Notes under the pieces: generated by a model
The model's database searches: none
The model's input: only the letters and a program-made list of their open reading frames with translations
Told to the model about the DNA's origin: nothing
Program-made: the position numbers and the translations under genes
From: Vibrio metoecus
GTDB taxonomy: Bacteria; Pseudomonadota; Gammaproteobacteria; Enterobacterales; Vibrionaceae
Length of the DNA stretch: 64,000 bases
Direction of reading: 5' to 3'
Assembly: GCF_009665255.1 (NCBI RefSeq)
Contig: NZ_CP035686.1
Span: 2,298,001-2,362,000 of the forward strand
Shown here: positions 8,538 through 17,148 of the stretch, in pieces
Numbering within the stretch: the stretch's first letter is position 1
Layout: each line of letters opens with the position of its first letter

Positions 8538-9101
8538 ATGAATCTTACCAATCATTTTCTGGTTGCCATGCCTAGCATGAAGGATCCTTACTTCAAGCGC
8601 AGCGTGATTTATATCTGCGAGCACAACCAAGATGGCGCGATGGGGTTAATGATCAATGCGCCGATCGATATAACGGTCGGCGGCATGCTCAAGCAGGTTG
8701 ATATCGAACCGGCTTACCCACAGTCTCACCAAGAAAGTCTGAAAAAGCCGGTGTTCAATGGTGGTCCGGTATCGGAAGATCGTGGGTTTATTCTGCATCG
8801 TCCGCGCGATCACTACGAATCGAGCATGAACATGACCGATGACATCGCCGTCACCACCTCGAAGGATATTCTCACTGTACTCGGTACCGAGGCGGAGCCT
8901 GAAGGCTACATTGTCGCGCTTGGCTATTCTGGTTGGTCTGCTGGACAGTTAGAGGTGGAACTCACCGAAAACTCTTGGCTCACCATAGAAGCGGATCCTG
9001 AGCTGATTTTTAATACGCCCGTGCATGAGAAATGGCAAAAGGCGATCCAAAAACTCGGCATCTCCCCTGCGCAGCTTTCCAGCGACGCCGGACACGCCTA
9101 A
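8538..9101 (+). CDS. yqgE: YqgE/AlgH family protein (UPF0301)
   Basis: UPF0301 family protein, 187 residues from MNLTNHFLVAMPSM. A GTG 13 codons earlier (8499, overlapping the gshB stop) is possible, but the family begins at the N-x-F-L-x-A-P segment and a GAGG lies about 10 nt before 8538. Conserved blocks are GAMGLMINAPI, FNGGPVSEDRGFILH and ALGYSGWSAGQLE. The molecular function is unknown; in Pseudomonas the homologue AlgH was linked to alginate regulation. It is next to yqgF, as in most gammaproteobacteria. Confidence 0.92.
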   Translation: MNLTNHFLVAMPSMKDPYFKRSVIYICEHNQDGAMGLMINAPIDITVGGMLKQVDIEPAYPQSHQESLKKPVFNGGPVSEDRGFILHRPRDHYESSMNMTDDIAVTTSKDILTVLGTEAEPEGYIVALGYSGWSAGQLEVELTENSWLTIEADPELIFNTPVHEKWQKAIQKLGISPAQLSSDAGHA

Positions 9102-9110
9102 CCAAATCCA

Positions 9111-9138
9111 AGGCTGCGATCACGCAGCCTCATTTTTT
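9111..9138 (+). terminator. Terminator between yqgE and yqgF
   Basis: The stem AGGCTGCG/CGCAGCCT with loop ATCA is followed by CATTTTTT. It probably lowers read-through into yqgF, which starts 43 bp on. Confidence 0.8.
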
Positions 9139-9181
9139 ACTGTCATTTTTATTGAACATTTTTTATTAAAAGAGAAACACC

Positions 9182-9604
9182 ATGTCACGTACCGTTATGG
9201 CCTTTGATTACGGCACCAAAAGCATTGGCAGTGCAATCGGCCAAGAGATCACTGGCACGGCGTCACCGCTAAAAGCGTTTAAAGCCAATGATGGCATCCC
9301 CAATTGGGATGAAATTGAAAAACAGATCAAAGAGTGGCAACCCAATTTATTGATTGTTGGCCTGCCTACCGATCTGCACGGCAAAGATCTGGACACCATC
9401 ACCCCACGCGCAAAGAAATTCGCTCAGCGTTTGCATGGCCGTTTTGGTTTGCCCGTAGAACTGCATGATGAGCGTCTTTCCACCACCGAAGCGCGCGCAG
9501 AACTGTTCGCCATGGGCGGTTACAAAGCACTGAGCAAAGGCAATGTGGACTGCCAATCGGCGGTGATCATTCTAGAGAGTTGGTTTGAAAGTCAGTGGGG
9601 CTAA
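9182..9604 (+). CDS. yqgF: Pre-16S rRNA nuclease / RuvX-like protein YqgF
   Basis: RNase H-fold protein of 140 residues. It has the first acidic residue in [15 protein letters not shown] (Asp9), [12 protein letters not shown] (about 57-68), [13 protein letters not shown] with the second acidic site (about 98-110), and the terminal [14 protein letters not shown]. Family members were first described as putative Holliday-junction resolvases, and E. coli YqgF takes part in 16S rRNA 5' maturation. The start [11 protein letters not shown] follows AAAGAGAA. It is convergent with tyrS. Confidence 0.93.
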
Positions 9605-9612
9605 CCCCACTG
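9593..9612. terminator. Hairpin at the yqgF/tyrS convergent end
   Basis: CAGTGGGG/CCCCACTG is an 8-bp stem with loop CTAA, which is also the yqgF stop region. There is no clear U-tail on either strand, so it may be a weak bidirectional terminator or an mRNA-end stabiliser. Confidence 0.5.
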
Positions 9613-9628
9613 CTTCTATCAAACGATT

Positions 9629-10909
9629 TTACTCAGCCAAACCTTCCAATTTGATCAAAGCAAACTGCTTCTTACCGCGTTGCAACACGTAGTAGCGATC
9701 AAACAGAGCAAAGCCCGATAACACGCCCTCTTGCTGTACTCGCTCACCATTGACACGGATCGCCCCACTCTCCAACCACTCGCGCGCTTGGCGCTTGGAA
9801 CTGGCTAAACCTGAATTGAGCAGCAAATCGAGTAAGGAATCGGTACGTGATGCCGCCACACAAGGCAGACCATCTAACTCTAACTGAGCCAACTCACTTA
9901 AGCTGAGATAGCTGACATCCCCGCTAAACAGCGCTTGAGTAATCCGCTGCGCCGCAGCGAGTCCCTCTTCATCATGCACAAAACGGGTCACGTGCTCTGC
10001 CAAAATCTGCTGCGCTTGTGGCTTGCCTTCGCGTAACGTATCGGCTTGGCGAATGTCCTCAATCTCAGCAGTGCTCAAAAAAGTGTAATACGCCAAGAAG
10101 CGGTACACATCCGCATCATCACTGTTTAACCAAAACTGGTAGAAGCGGTACGGCGAGGTTTTACTGCTCTCAAGCCACACTGCACCACTTTCGGTTTTGC
10201 CAAATTTAGTTCCATCAGATTTGGTGATCAGCGGCAAAGTTAAACCACATACTTCGGCACCATTGAGGCGGCGAGTCAAATCAATCCCGCTGACAATATT
10301 GCCCCACTGATCATTGCCACCAATTTGCAGCGCGCAACCAAACTCACGATTGAGATGCGCAAAGTCATAAGATTGCAGCAAAGAGTAACTGAACTCGGTA
10401 AAGGAGATGCCTTGATCCGGACGCGCTAAACGCTGCTTCACCGATTCACGATTGATCATTGTATTGACTGAAAAATGCTTACCCACATCGCGGAAAAAAT
10501 CGATCAGATTGATCTTGCCGATCCAATCAGCATTATTGACGGTCATCAGCGATGCGCAGTTTTCGCTCTGCGAGGCCATCAATTGCGTGATTTGCTGGCT
10601 TAAATCACTCACCCACTGCTGCACAGTTTGCGCACTATTGAGCACCCGCTCGTTGGCTTTAAAACTTGGATCGCCAATCATGCCTGTGGCACCACCGATG
10701 AGCGCAATCGCTTGATGTCCGGCGTTTTGAAAACGCTTAAGCATCAGCAGTGGCACCAAATGACCGATGTGCAAACTGCCTGCAGTGGGGTCAAAACCGC
10801 AATACAGCACTTGCGGCGTAGTAAAGCGCTCAACCAGCGCCTCCAGTGGCGTGCTTTGCGCGATCAAACCGCGCTGCTGTAAATCATCAAAAAGTTGCTG
10901 TGAATTCAT
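9629..10909 (-). CDS. tyrS: Tyrosyl-tRNA synthetase
   Basis: Class I aminoacyl-tRNA synthetase charging tRNA-Tyr. From MNSQQLFDDLQQRG (AGGAGG upstream) it has 426 residues. The HIGH motif is residues 47-50 (SLHIGH), and the tyrosine site shows QSYDFAHLN and QIGGNDQWGN. The KMSKS-type loop is KFGKT (about 231-235), and a C-terminal S4 RNA-binding domain covers about 355-420 (SKRQAREWLESGAIRVNG). An ATG eight codons upstream at 10933 is less well placed. It is transcribed toward yqgF; the LuxR-type gene lies upstream on the same strand. Confidence 0.97.
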   Translation of the reverse strand: MNSQQLFDDLQQRGLIAQSTPLEALVERFTTPQVLYCGFDPTAGSLHIGHLVPLLMLKRFQNAGHQAIALIGGATGMIGDPSFKANERVLNSAQTVQQWVSDLSQQITQLMASQSENCASLMTVNNADWIGKINLIDFFRDVGKHFSVNTMINRESVKQRLARPDQGISFTEFSYSLLQSYDFAHLNREFGCALQIGGNDQWGNIVSGIDLTRRLNGAEVCGLTLPLITKSDGTKFGKTESGAVWLESSKTSPYRFYQFWLNSDDADVYRFLAYYTFLSTAEIEDIRQADTLREGKPQAQQILAEHVTRFVHDEEGLAAAQRITQALFSGDVSYLSLSELAQLELDGLPCVAASRTDSLLDLLLNSGLASSKRQAREWLESGAIRVNGERVQQEGVLSGFALFDRYYVLQRGKKQFALIKLEGLAE

Positions 10910-10966
10910 TCTGCCTCCTAAAAGTCTTGGCAAGCAGAGTAACCAACTTTAAACATCGGGAGCGAT

Positions 10967-10980
10967 GTCCCTAAAGGGAC
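10967..10980. repeat. Short inverted repeat upstream of tyrS
   Basis: GTCCCT AA AGGGAC forms a 6-bp stem, 58 bp before the tyrS start and 37 bp past the stop of the LuxR-type gene. It could end that gene or act in the tyrS leader. It has no T-run. Confidence 0.4.
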
Positions 10981-11017
10981 AATCTTGGTAATTGATGACC
11001 TAAGGAGGAAAGACAAC

Positions 11018-11815
11018 CTAATCCGCGGCTGCGCCAATCAGATGATTGAGAAACAGTTGAAACAGCTCGCTTAACGAGCTGACATGCAGCTGCGCATAGA
11101 TGCGTTTGCGATGATTTTTGACTGTGCCGTGGCTGATGGCCAGTACCTCGGCAATCTCTTGTGAGTCTAAACCTTGGATAAGCAGTGCGGTGATCTCCTG
11201 CTCTCGCGGGCTTAAACGCTGCGCGCCAAAACTCTGGATCGCCTGCTCAACCCAAGTCCGTAACTCTTGGTTGGGCTGCGCACTTTCCGCTAACCGCAGT
11301 GGCTGCTGCTGCCAATGCTGCTGACACAAGGCTTGCAACACGGTAAACCGCTGTTGCAACGCGGCTATCTGTTCACGAGGAAAAGAGCGTGGCTTAAAGC
11401 AGCCGAGATACACTACAATCGAACGCTCGTCATCGAGGTTGACCACCAAACTCACTTCATCCTGCCAACCGGTTTGCGCATAAAACTGGTGTTGATAGGC
11501 TTTTTGCTGCGAATTGAGCGGCATTAAATCAGAGAGATGAAACACCCCTGAGCGCGTGTTGTGCTGCAAAGCACTGTAGAAAGGATCATCGAGATAAGCA
11601 TGTGTCAGATAACGCTGAAACAGAAGCTCACGCTGAGCTGAGAGCGAGTCATACAGATAAATCGGATGTTTGTTGGGGCGATAGCCCAAGATCACCGCGC
11701 AATCAAAATCGGCAATACAACGCAGCACTGCCACGAGGCGAGACGTAAATTGCGGCGTCTTTAACGCCGCAATCGCGTCACCTAATGCGAGATATTCTTG
11801 AGTCGTGATCTGCAT
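11018..11815 (-). CDS. LuxR/FixJ-type HTH transcriptional regulator of unknown target
   Basis: A 265-residue regulator from MQITTQEYLALG; GGTGGAG lies 6 nt before this ATG, better than the ATG at 11830. The C-terminal 65 residues are a clear LuxR-type helix-turn-helix: LSPREQEITALLIQGLDSQEIA then TVKNHRKRIYAQL. The N-terminal about 170 residues look like a globular sensory part (FDCAVILGYRPNKHPIYLY, QDEVSLVVNLDDERSIVVYLG), perhaps GAF-like. They lack an obvious receiver Asp-Lys pattern or an acyl-homoserine-lactone-binding signature. It is not the cognate of any nearby kinase. It lies 118 bp downstream of pilU on the same strand, so a link to pilus or surface behaviour is possible but unproven. 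Confidence 0.8.
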   Translation of the reverse strand: MQITTQEYLALGDAIAALKTPQFTSRLVAVLRCIADFDCAVILGYRPNKHPIYLYDSLSAQRELLFQRYLTHAYLDDPFYSALQHNTRSGVFHLSDLMPLNSQQKAYQHQFYAQTGWQDEVSLVVNLDDERSIVVYLGCFKPRSFPREQIAALQQRFTVLQALCQQHWQQQPLRLAESAQPNQELRTWVEQAIQSFGAQRLSPREQEITALLIQGLDSQEIAEVLAISHGTVKNHRKRIYAQLHVSSLSELFQLFLNHLIGAAAD

Positions 11816-11873
11816 GTACACTCCACCCATTCAGCCGAGAAAGTGGCAGTATGCCCAATCCAGACTCGAAGCT

Positions 11874-11910
11874 CTATCCCAAACTCGCTTGAGTTGCAGG
11901 GAGTGAAAGC
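11874..11910. repeat. ERIC-like left-end remnant between pilU and the LuxR-type gene
   Basis: The stretch from CTATCCCAAACT through TTGAGTTGCAGGGAG resembles the left end of the full ERIC-type element at 20626 (TATACCCAAACT, TTGGAGTTGCAGCTAG). The inner palindrome and right end are missing or too decayed to see. Confidence 0.45.
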
Positions 11911-11933
11911 AAAGCGCACAAAGCAACCAACCG

Positions 11934-13040
11934 CTACTCCATATCAATCTTCACATTTTGCAAAGATCCGCTGCCGTAGTTATCACCACGCTTGGTTTTG
12001 AGCATCAAACGCAGATCGTTGGCAGAATCCGCACTGTGCAGGGCATCTTGCTCACTGATTTTGTCATCCACCACTAGCTGGTATAAGGCTTGGTCGAAAG
12101 TCTGCATACCTACTTCTTTGGAGCGCGCCATGGTCGTTTTCAGCTCATGCAGTTCGCCACGGCGAATCAAATCCGCGACTCGTGGGCTATTAAGCAACAC
12201 TTCAAACACCCCATGCCGTCCTTTGCCATTTTTATCACGTAGCAACTGCTGACCAACCACCCCTTTTAGATTGAGTGACAAGTCGAGCAGGAACTGCTCA
12301 CGCTGCTCTTTCGGCACTAAATGCAAAATCCGCTCTAACGCTTGGTTAGCGTTGTTGGCGTGCAGCGTGGCCATACACAGATGACCCGTTTCCGCGAAAG
12401 TCATTGCGTATTCCATGGTTTCTCGGCTGCGAATTTCACCAATCAAAATCATATCTGGTGCTTGGCGCAGCGAGTTTTTCAGCGCGATTTCATAACTTTC
12501 GGTATCGAGCCCCACTTCTCGCTGAGTCACGATGCAACGCTTGTGTTCATGTACAAACTCAATGGGATCTTCGACCGTCAAAATATGCCCAGTACGGTGC
12601 TGGTTACGATAGCCAGTCATGGCCGCCATAGTGGTCGATTTACCCGAACCGGTTGCGCCTACCACCAAAACTAAACCGCGTTTAGCAATCGCTAAATTTT
12701 GCAGTACCTCGGGTAATTTCAGCTCTTCAAAGGTGGGAATACGCGTTTCAATCCGGCGGATCACCGCCCCCGGCAATTCACGTTGGAAAAACGCACTCAC
12801 CCGGAAACGGCCACTATCACGCACCACAGCAAAGTTCGCTTCACGCGTCTGCTTAAATTCCGCTTGTCTCGCGTCGTCCATCATCGCATGCAATAAGGCC
12901 GTCACATCCGCCAAACTGAGCACTTCACCTTGCGCACGCAATTCACCATCGACTCGATATAAAATCGGCGCACCAACAGTGATGTAAAGATCCGATGCTT
13001 TATGGCTCAGCATCCCATCCAGATATTGATTTAACTCCAT
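11934..13040 (-). CDS. pilU: Type IV pilus retraction ATPase PilU
   Basis: PilT-dependent accessory retraction ATPase, 368 residues. N-terminal PAS-like domain (about 1-100), then the RecA-like motor with Walker A GATGSGKST (128-136), Asp box LTVEDPIEFVHEHK, Walker B DMILIGEIR and His box ETGHLCMATLHAN. The C-terminal RVADLIRRGE replaces the AIRNLIRE seen in PilT, typical of PilU. It lies 14 bp downstream of pilT, so they are co-transcribed. In V. cholerae, PilT and PilU drive retraction of the competence (ComEA-related DNA uptake) and MSHA pili. Confidence 0.95.
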   Translation of the reverse strand: MELNQYLDGMLSHKASDLYITVGAPILYRVDGELRAQGEVLSLADVTALLHAMMDDARQAEFKQTREANFAVVRDSGRFRVSAFFQRELPGAVIRRIETRIPTFEELKLPEVLQNLAIAKRGLVLVVGATGSGKSTTMAAMTGYRNQHRTGHILTVEDPIEFVHEHKRCIVTQREVGLDTESYEIALKNSLRQAPDMILIGEIRSRETMEYAMTFAETGHLCMATLHANNANQALERILHLVPKEQREQFLLDLSLNLKGVVGQQLLRDKNGKGRHGVFEVLLNSPRVADLIRRGELHELKTTMARSKEVGMQTFDQALYQLVVDDKISEQDALHSADSANDLRLMLKTKRGDNYGSGSLQNVKIDME

Positions 13041-13054
13041 CGCTGTTTACCTAC

Positions 13055-14092
13055 TTAAAATGCTTTTAAATCCAACTCGATTTTGCTCTGCACTTCTTGC
13101 GCATCCACCACACCACGCGCGATCAGCTGTTTGGCGTTTTGCTCCATGGTTTGCATGCCATGAGCGGCACCGGTTTGGATGATTGAATACATCTGCGCCA
13201 CTTTATCTTCACGGATCAAGTTACGGATTGCCGGAGTCGCCAGCATGATTTCATGGCACGCGACACGACCGCCACCCACGCGTTTTAAGAGCTTTTGCGC
13301 GATAACTGCACGCAGAGATTCAGAAAGCATTGAGCGCACCATGTCTTTATCACTGCCAGGAAAAACGTCGATAATACGGTCGATGGTTTTCGCCGCCGAG
13401 CTGGTGTGCAAAGTACCAAATACTAAGTGACCCGTTTCTGCCGCGGTGAGCGCCAAGCTAATAGTTTCTTGGTCACGCAGCTCACCAACCAGAATCACAT
13501 CCGGATCTTCACGCAGTGCCGAACGCAGTGCGTTTTTAAAACTGTGGGTATCACGGTGCACTTCGCGTTGGTTGATCAAACACTTATTGTTGCTATGTAC
13601 AAATTCAATCGGATCTTCAATGGTCAAAATGTGCTTGTTATGGTGGGCATTCACGTAATCAACCATCGCCGCGAGCGTGGTGGATTTACCCGAACCGGTA
13701 GGTCCAGTGACCAGCACTAAGCCTTTTTCATAATTGGCGATCTTGGTAAAAATCTCAGGAGCTTCAAGCTGATCTAACGTCGGTATCACCGTCGGAATGG
13801 TACGAAATACCGCAGAGCATCCGCGCGATTGGTGAAACGCGTTAACCCGGAAACGGCCAACATTAGGCAGTTCAAAAGAAAAATCGACTTCTAATTTTTC
13901 TTCATATTCACTGCGCTGGGCATCATTCATAATTTCAAATACCAAGCGATGTACGTCAGAATGGGTAAAAGCAGGCACGCCAAGCTTCCTAACTTCACCA
14001 TCAATCCGTACCATAGGCGGAACACCGGCGGAAAGATGTAGATCTGACGCGTTATGCTTTACACTAAATTCCAGTAACTCAGCGATATCCAT
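13055..14092 (-). CDS. pilT: Type IV pilus retraction ATPase PilT
   Basis: Hexameric motor that depolymerises type IV pili at the inner membrane. 345 residues, the family length. Walker A GPTGSGKST (130-138, Lys136), Asp box LTIEDPIEFVHSN, Walker B DVILVGELRD, His box ETGHLVFGTLHTS and the retraction signature AIRNLIRE near residue 290. First gene of the pilT-pilU unit and divergent from yggS, with only 25 bp between the two start codons, an arrangement conserved in many gammaproteobacteria. Confidence 0.97.
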   Translation of the reverse strand: MDIAELLEFSVKHNASDLHLSAGVPPMVRIDGEVRKLGVPAFTHSDVHRLVFEIMNDAQRSEYEEKLEVDFSFELPNVGRFRVNAFHQSRGCSAVFRTIPTVIPTLDQLEAPEIFTKIANYEKGLVLVTGPTGSGKSTTLAAMVDYVNAHHNKHILTIEDPIEFVHSNNKCLINQREVHRDTHSFKNALRSALREDPDVILVGELRDQETISLALTAAETGHLVFGTLHTSSAAKTIDRIIDVFPGSDKDMVRSMLSESLRAVIAQKLLKRVGGGRVACHEIMLATPAIRNLIREDKVAQMYSIIQTGAAHGMQTMEQNAKQLIARGVVDAQEVQSKIELDLKAF

Positions 14093-14117
14093 TTAAATTC
14101 CTTAATAAAGTCTGGCT

Positions 14118-14828
14118 ATGCGTAGTATTCAACAAAACATTGAACATATCACTGCACAGATCGAAAGCGCACAACAAAAGTGTGGACGCGCTCGAAGCAC
14201 TGTGCAACTTCTCGCGGTAAGCAAAACCAAACCCGTCGAGGCAATTCTTGAAGCGACTCAAGCAGGGCAACGCTGCTTTGGTGAAAATTATGTGCAAGAA
14301 GGCGTCGATAAAATCCGCTATTTTGCCGAGCATCATCCACAATTAGCGTTAGAGTGGCACTTTATCGGCCCACTACAGTCGAATAAAACGCGCTTAGTCG
14401 CGGAACATTTTGACTGGGTACACACGATTGAGCGCGAGAAAATTGCCTTGCGCCTTAATGAACAGCGCCCTGCGGGCATGCCGCCACTGCAAGTGCTGAT
14501 TCAGGTCAATACCAGCGGTGAAGCCTCGAAATCCGGTATCGAACCACAGCAATTATTTACATTAGCTGAATTGATTTCTGGCCTGCCAAACCTCACGTTA
14601 AGAGGGCTGATGTCAATTCCTGAAAACGTACCGGATTACCCTGCGCAGCTGGCAGCGTTTATCCAATTAGCCGAATTGCAGCAACAATTGGCTCAGAAAT
14701 ACCCACAGATTGATACCTTATCCATGGGCATGAGTGGCGATATGCAAGCGGCGATTGAAGCTGGCAGCACCATAGTGCGGATTGGTACGGCAATTTTTGG
14801 CGAGCGCGATTACAGCCGTAACGCTTAA
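14118..14828 (+). CDS. yggS: PLP homeostasis protein YggS
   Basis: COG0325 pyridoxal-phosphate-binding protein, 236 residues. The PLP lysine is Lys36 in LLAVSKTKP, followed by FGENYVQEG, WHFIGPLQSNK, LIQVNTSGEASKSG and the phosphate-binding LSMGMSGDMQAAIEAGSTIVRIGTAIFG. It is a single-domain alanine-racemase-like barrel without known catalytic activity; it buffers PLP and affects amino-acid and keto-acid balance. It is followed by proC, the near-universal neighbour. Confidence 0.96.
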   Translation: MRSIQQNIEHITAQIESAQQKCGRARSTVQLLAVSKTKPVEAILEATQAGQRCFGENYVQEGVDKIRYFAEHHPQLALEWHFIGPLQSNKTRLVAEHFDWVHTIEREKIALRLNEQRPAGMPPLQVLIQVNTSGEASKSGIEPQQLFTLAELISGLPNLTLRGLMSIPENVPDYPAQLAAFIQLAELQQQLAQKYPQIDTLSMGMSGDMQAAIEAGSTIVRIGTAIFGERDYSRNA

Positions 14829-14881
14829 CGTTTGGAATACTCGTTGCGACGAGTGCACTATTTTAGATTTGAGAGCATCGA

Positions 14882-15700
14882 ATGGAACAGAGAAGCATCG
14901 CCTTTATCGGCGCAGGAAACATGGCGCGCGCCATTATTGCGGGATTGATTGCCAGTGGTTATGCCGCGAATAACATCGTTGCGACCGCTCCATCACTCAC
15001 ACGCCGCGAGCCTCTTGAAGCGCAATATGGCATTCGCACCACCAGCGATAACCTTGCTGCGGCGCAACAAGCGGATGTGGTGGTGTTAGCGGTCAAACCG
15101 CAGCTGATGGCAGAGGTGTGTAAGCCACTGCAAGCGGTCGATTTCTCTGGAAAATTGGTTATCTCGATTGCAGCAGGCGTGTCGGTGAATCGACTCAATG
15201 AAATGCTGGCAACCCAGCTCAATTTAGTGCGTGTGATGCCCAATACCCCTTCGCTGGTGAACCGTGGTATGAGTGGCTTGTATGCGCCAGATTCGGTGAG
15301 CGAAACAGATAAAACTTTTACCACTCAACTGATGCAAAGCGTCGGTGAAGTGTGCTGGGTAGAAAACGAATCCGGCATCAACAGCGTGATTGCCGCCGCA
15401 GGGAGCGCTCCCGCTTATTTCTTCTTGTTTATGCAAGCCATGCAGCAAGAAGCCATGGCACAAGGCTTTGATGAAGCAACCGCGCGCTTGCTGGTACAAC
15501 AATCGGCGCTCGGTGCCGCAGAAATGGTCAAAGCAAATCCAGAAACATCACTGGCGACACTGCGTGAACAAGTAACATCAAAAGGCGGCACGACAGCGCA
15601 AGCGATCCAAACTTTTAATGATCACCAGCTTAGCGACATTGTCGCGAAAGCGATGCAAGCGGCCGTTGCTCGCGCGCAGGAAATGGAACAACTATTTTAA
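14882..15700 (+). CDS. proC: Pyrroline-5-carboxylate reductase
   Basis: Last step of proline synthesis: reduces 1-pyrroline-5-carboxylate with NAD(P)H. 272 residues. It has Rossmann motif FIGAGNMARAI (about 8-18), AVKPQLM (about 75), the conserved SIAAGVSVNRL, RVMPNTPSLV, and the C-terminal signature LREQVTSKGGTTAQAIQTF. The ATG at 14882 follows a weak purine stretch (GAGAGCATCGA). It lies between yggS and yggT in a co-directional run. Confidence 0.96.
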   Translation: MEQRSIAFIGAGNMARAIIAGLIASGYAANNIVATAPSLTRREPLEAQYGIRTTSDNLAAAQQADVVVLAVKPQLMAEVCKPLQAVDFSGKLVISIAAGVSVNRLNEMLATQLNLVRVMPNTPSLVNRGMSGLYAPDSVSETDKTFTTQLMQSVGEVCWVENESGINSVIAAAGSAPAYFFLFMQAMQQEAMAQGFDEATARLLVQQSALGAAEMVKANPETSLATLREQVTSKGGTTAQAIQTFNDHQLSDIVAKAMQAAVARAQEMEQLF

Positions 15701-15754
15701 TCTTAAGGCAGCTCTCATCAAGATGAGCAGCCGCCAAATCAATAAGGGCAACTT

Positions 15755-16312
15755 ATGAATTCAATGAGCTTTCTCATCAATACCCTGTTTGACCTCTACA
15801 TCATGGTGGTCATTTTGCGCATTTGGCTGCAAGCCGCGCGCGCTGATTTCTACAATCCGTTTTCTCAATTTATTGTTAAAGCCACACAACCTGTGGTTGG
15901 TCCCCTACGCCGCGTGATCCCGTCATTGGGCAGCATGGACCTCGCCACCGTGCTGTTTGCCTATGTACTCTGCGTGCTGAAATATGTGGCTTTGGTACTG
16001 ATAGCCTCCGGCGGCGCTGTCACTTTCAGTGCTGATTTCCTCTTCCTCGGCTTGCTTTCTCTGATCAAAGCCGCAGGCGGCTTGTTGTTCTGGGTTCTCT
16101 TGATCCGCGCTATCCTGAGCTGGGTCAGCCAAGGCCGTAGCCCAATTGAGTACGTGTTCAATCAACTCACTGAACCTATGCTCGCACCGATCCGCCGTAT
16201 TATTCCGGTGATGGGCGGCTTTGATTTAAGTGTGCTGGTACTCTTCATTGTGCTGCAATTTGCCAACTTCCTGATGGGCGATTTGATTGGTCCAATCTGG
16301 TATCAGTTGTAA
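15755..16312 (+). CDS. yggT: YggT family inner-membrane protein
   Basis: Integral membrane protein of 185 residues with two YGGT repeats, each with two hydrophobic segments (about 8-28 and 62-85; about 93-118 and 158-178). Each repeat contains an amphipathic linker with N-P-x-(S/T) and P-(L/I)-R-R-(V/I)-I-P (GPLRRVIPSLG, APIRRIIPVMG). Function is not firmly known; homologues are linked to osmotic stress and to cell division or plastid biogenesis. The stop overlaps the yggU start (TAATG), suggesting translational coupling. Confidence 0.93.
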   Translation: MNSMSFLINTLFDLYIMVVILRIWLQAARADFYNPFSQFIVKATQPVVGPLRRVIPSLGSMDLATVLFAYVLCVLKYVALVLIASGGAVTFSADFLFLGLLSLIKAAGGLLFWVLLIRAILSWVSQGRSPIEYVFNQLTEPMLAPIRRIIPVMGGFDLSVLVLFIVLQFANFLMGDLIGPIWYQL

Positions 16313-16602
16313 TGAGCGCCATATGGCGAGAAGGTGACGATCTACTGCTGCGGCTCTATATTCAACCGAAAGCGAGCCGCGACAGCATTGTCGGTCTGCA
16401 TGGTGAGGAACTCAAAGTCGCCATCACCGCGCCGCCGATTGATGGTAAAGCCAACGCACACTTGAGCAAATATCTCGCCAAGCAGTGCAAAGTGGCGAAA
16501 GGTTCGGTGGTGATCGAAAAGGGCGAACTGGGACGCCACAAACAAGTGCGTATCCTACAGCCAAGCCAGATCCCACCTGAAATTGCAGCACTGATTGAAT
16601 AA
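16312..16602 (+). CDS. yggU: YggU family protein (DUF167)
   Basis: Small soluble DUF167 protein, 96 residues. Conserved blocks are IQPKASRDSIVG, VAITAPPIDGKANAHLSKYLAK, and SVVIEKGELGRHKQVRI. No biochemical role is established. The start overlaps the yggT stop by one base, and a terminator follows. Confidence 0.92.
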   Translation: MSAIWREGDDLLLRLYIQPKASRDSIVGLHGEELKVAITAPPIDGKANAHLSKYLAKQCKVAKGSVVIEKGELGRHKQVRILQPSQIPPEIAALIE

Positions 16603-16605
16603 TCA

Positions 16606-16631
16606 CACTCCCTCTCTGAGGGAGTTTTTTC
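16606..16631 (+). terminator. yggU terminator
   Basis: ACTCCCTC/GAGGGAGT stem with TCT loop and six T. It separates the yggS-yggU run from the DUF4426 gene, whose ribosome site AAGGAG starts 3 bp later. Confidence 0.85.
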
Positions 16632-16647
16632 ACAAGGAGAATCGATT

Positions 16648-17079
16648 ATGCGTAAATGGATGATGTCACTACTGCTCACCCTATTGGCTTTGCCAGCGAG
16701 CGCTGAGCAGCTAAAAACCATTAAAGATATTGAAGTGCACTATTCGGCATTCAACTCAACCTTTTTAACCCCGAAGGTGGCGAGCAGTTATCAGCTGACG
16801 CGCAACGGTTATACCGCGATCCTCAATATCAGTGTGTTAGATCGTGCTTCATTGGGTAAACCTGCAACCGAAGCCAAGCTGACCGGCCATGCCAAAAACC
16901 TGATTGGTAACTTGCGTGAACTGAGCTTTAAGCAAGTCAAAGAAGGCAACGCGATTTACTACTTGGCGGAAGTGCCGATCAGCAATGAAGAGATGCTGAC
17001 GTTTGATATTGATGTCGATGCAGGTCTGAAAGGGGCGGGAAAACTAACCTTCAGCCAAAAGTTCTATACCGAACAGTAA
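16648..17079 (+). CDS. Exported DUF4426 protein
   Basis: A 143-residue protein with a cleavable signal peptide (MRKWMMSLLLTLLALPASAEQ; cut after about residue 19). The rest is a beta-rich domain with YSAFNSTFLTPKVASSYQL and TFDIDVDAGLKGAGKLTFSQKFY, the hallmarks of DUF4426. Predicted to be periplasmic. Its function is unknown. Homologues lie in this same yggU-rdgB interval in vibrios. AAGGAG is 8 nt upstream. Confidence 0.85.
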   Translation: MRKWMMSLLLTLLALPASAEQLKTIKDIEVHYSAFNSTFLTPKVASSYQLTRNGYTAILNISVLDRASLGKPATEAKLTGHAKNLIGNLRELSFKQVKEGNAIYYLAEVPISNEEMLTFDIDVDAGLKGAGKLTFSQKFYTEQ

Positions 17080-17092
17080 TTTTATAGAAAAC

Positions 17093-17129
17093 ATGGGGAA
17101 TCTACGACGCAGCCGTCGGTTTTCCCCAT
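17093..17129 (+). promoter_or_regulatory. Long hairpin upstream of rdgB
   Basis: Outer stem ATGGGGAA/TTCCCCAT and inner stem CGACG/CGTCG lie between the DUF4426 gene and rdgB. No T-run follows (ATAAACC), so it is more likely an mRNA-stability or attenuator-like element than a simple terminator. Confidence 0.5.
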
Positions 17130-17148
17130 ATAAACCACAGAGAACAGC

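Noticed and set aside
10910..11017. Possible tyrS leader regulation (T-box type)
   Set aside because: T-box riboswitches are not expected in gammaproteobacteria, and no specifier-loop or T-box sequence is visible; only a short inverted repeat.
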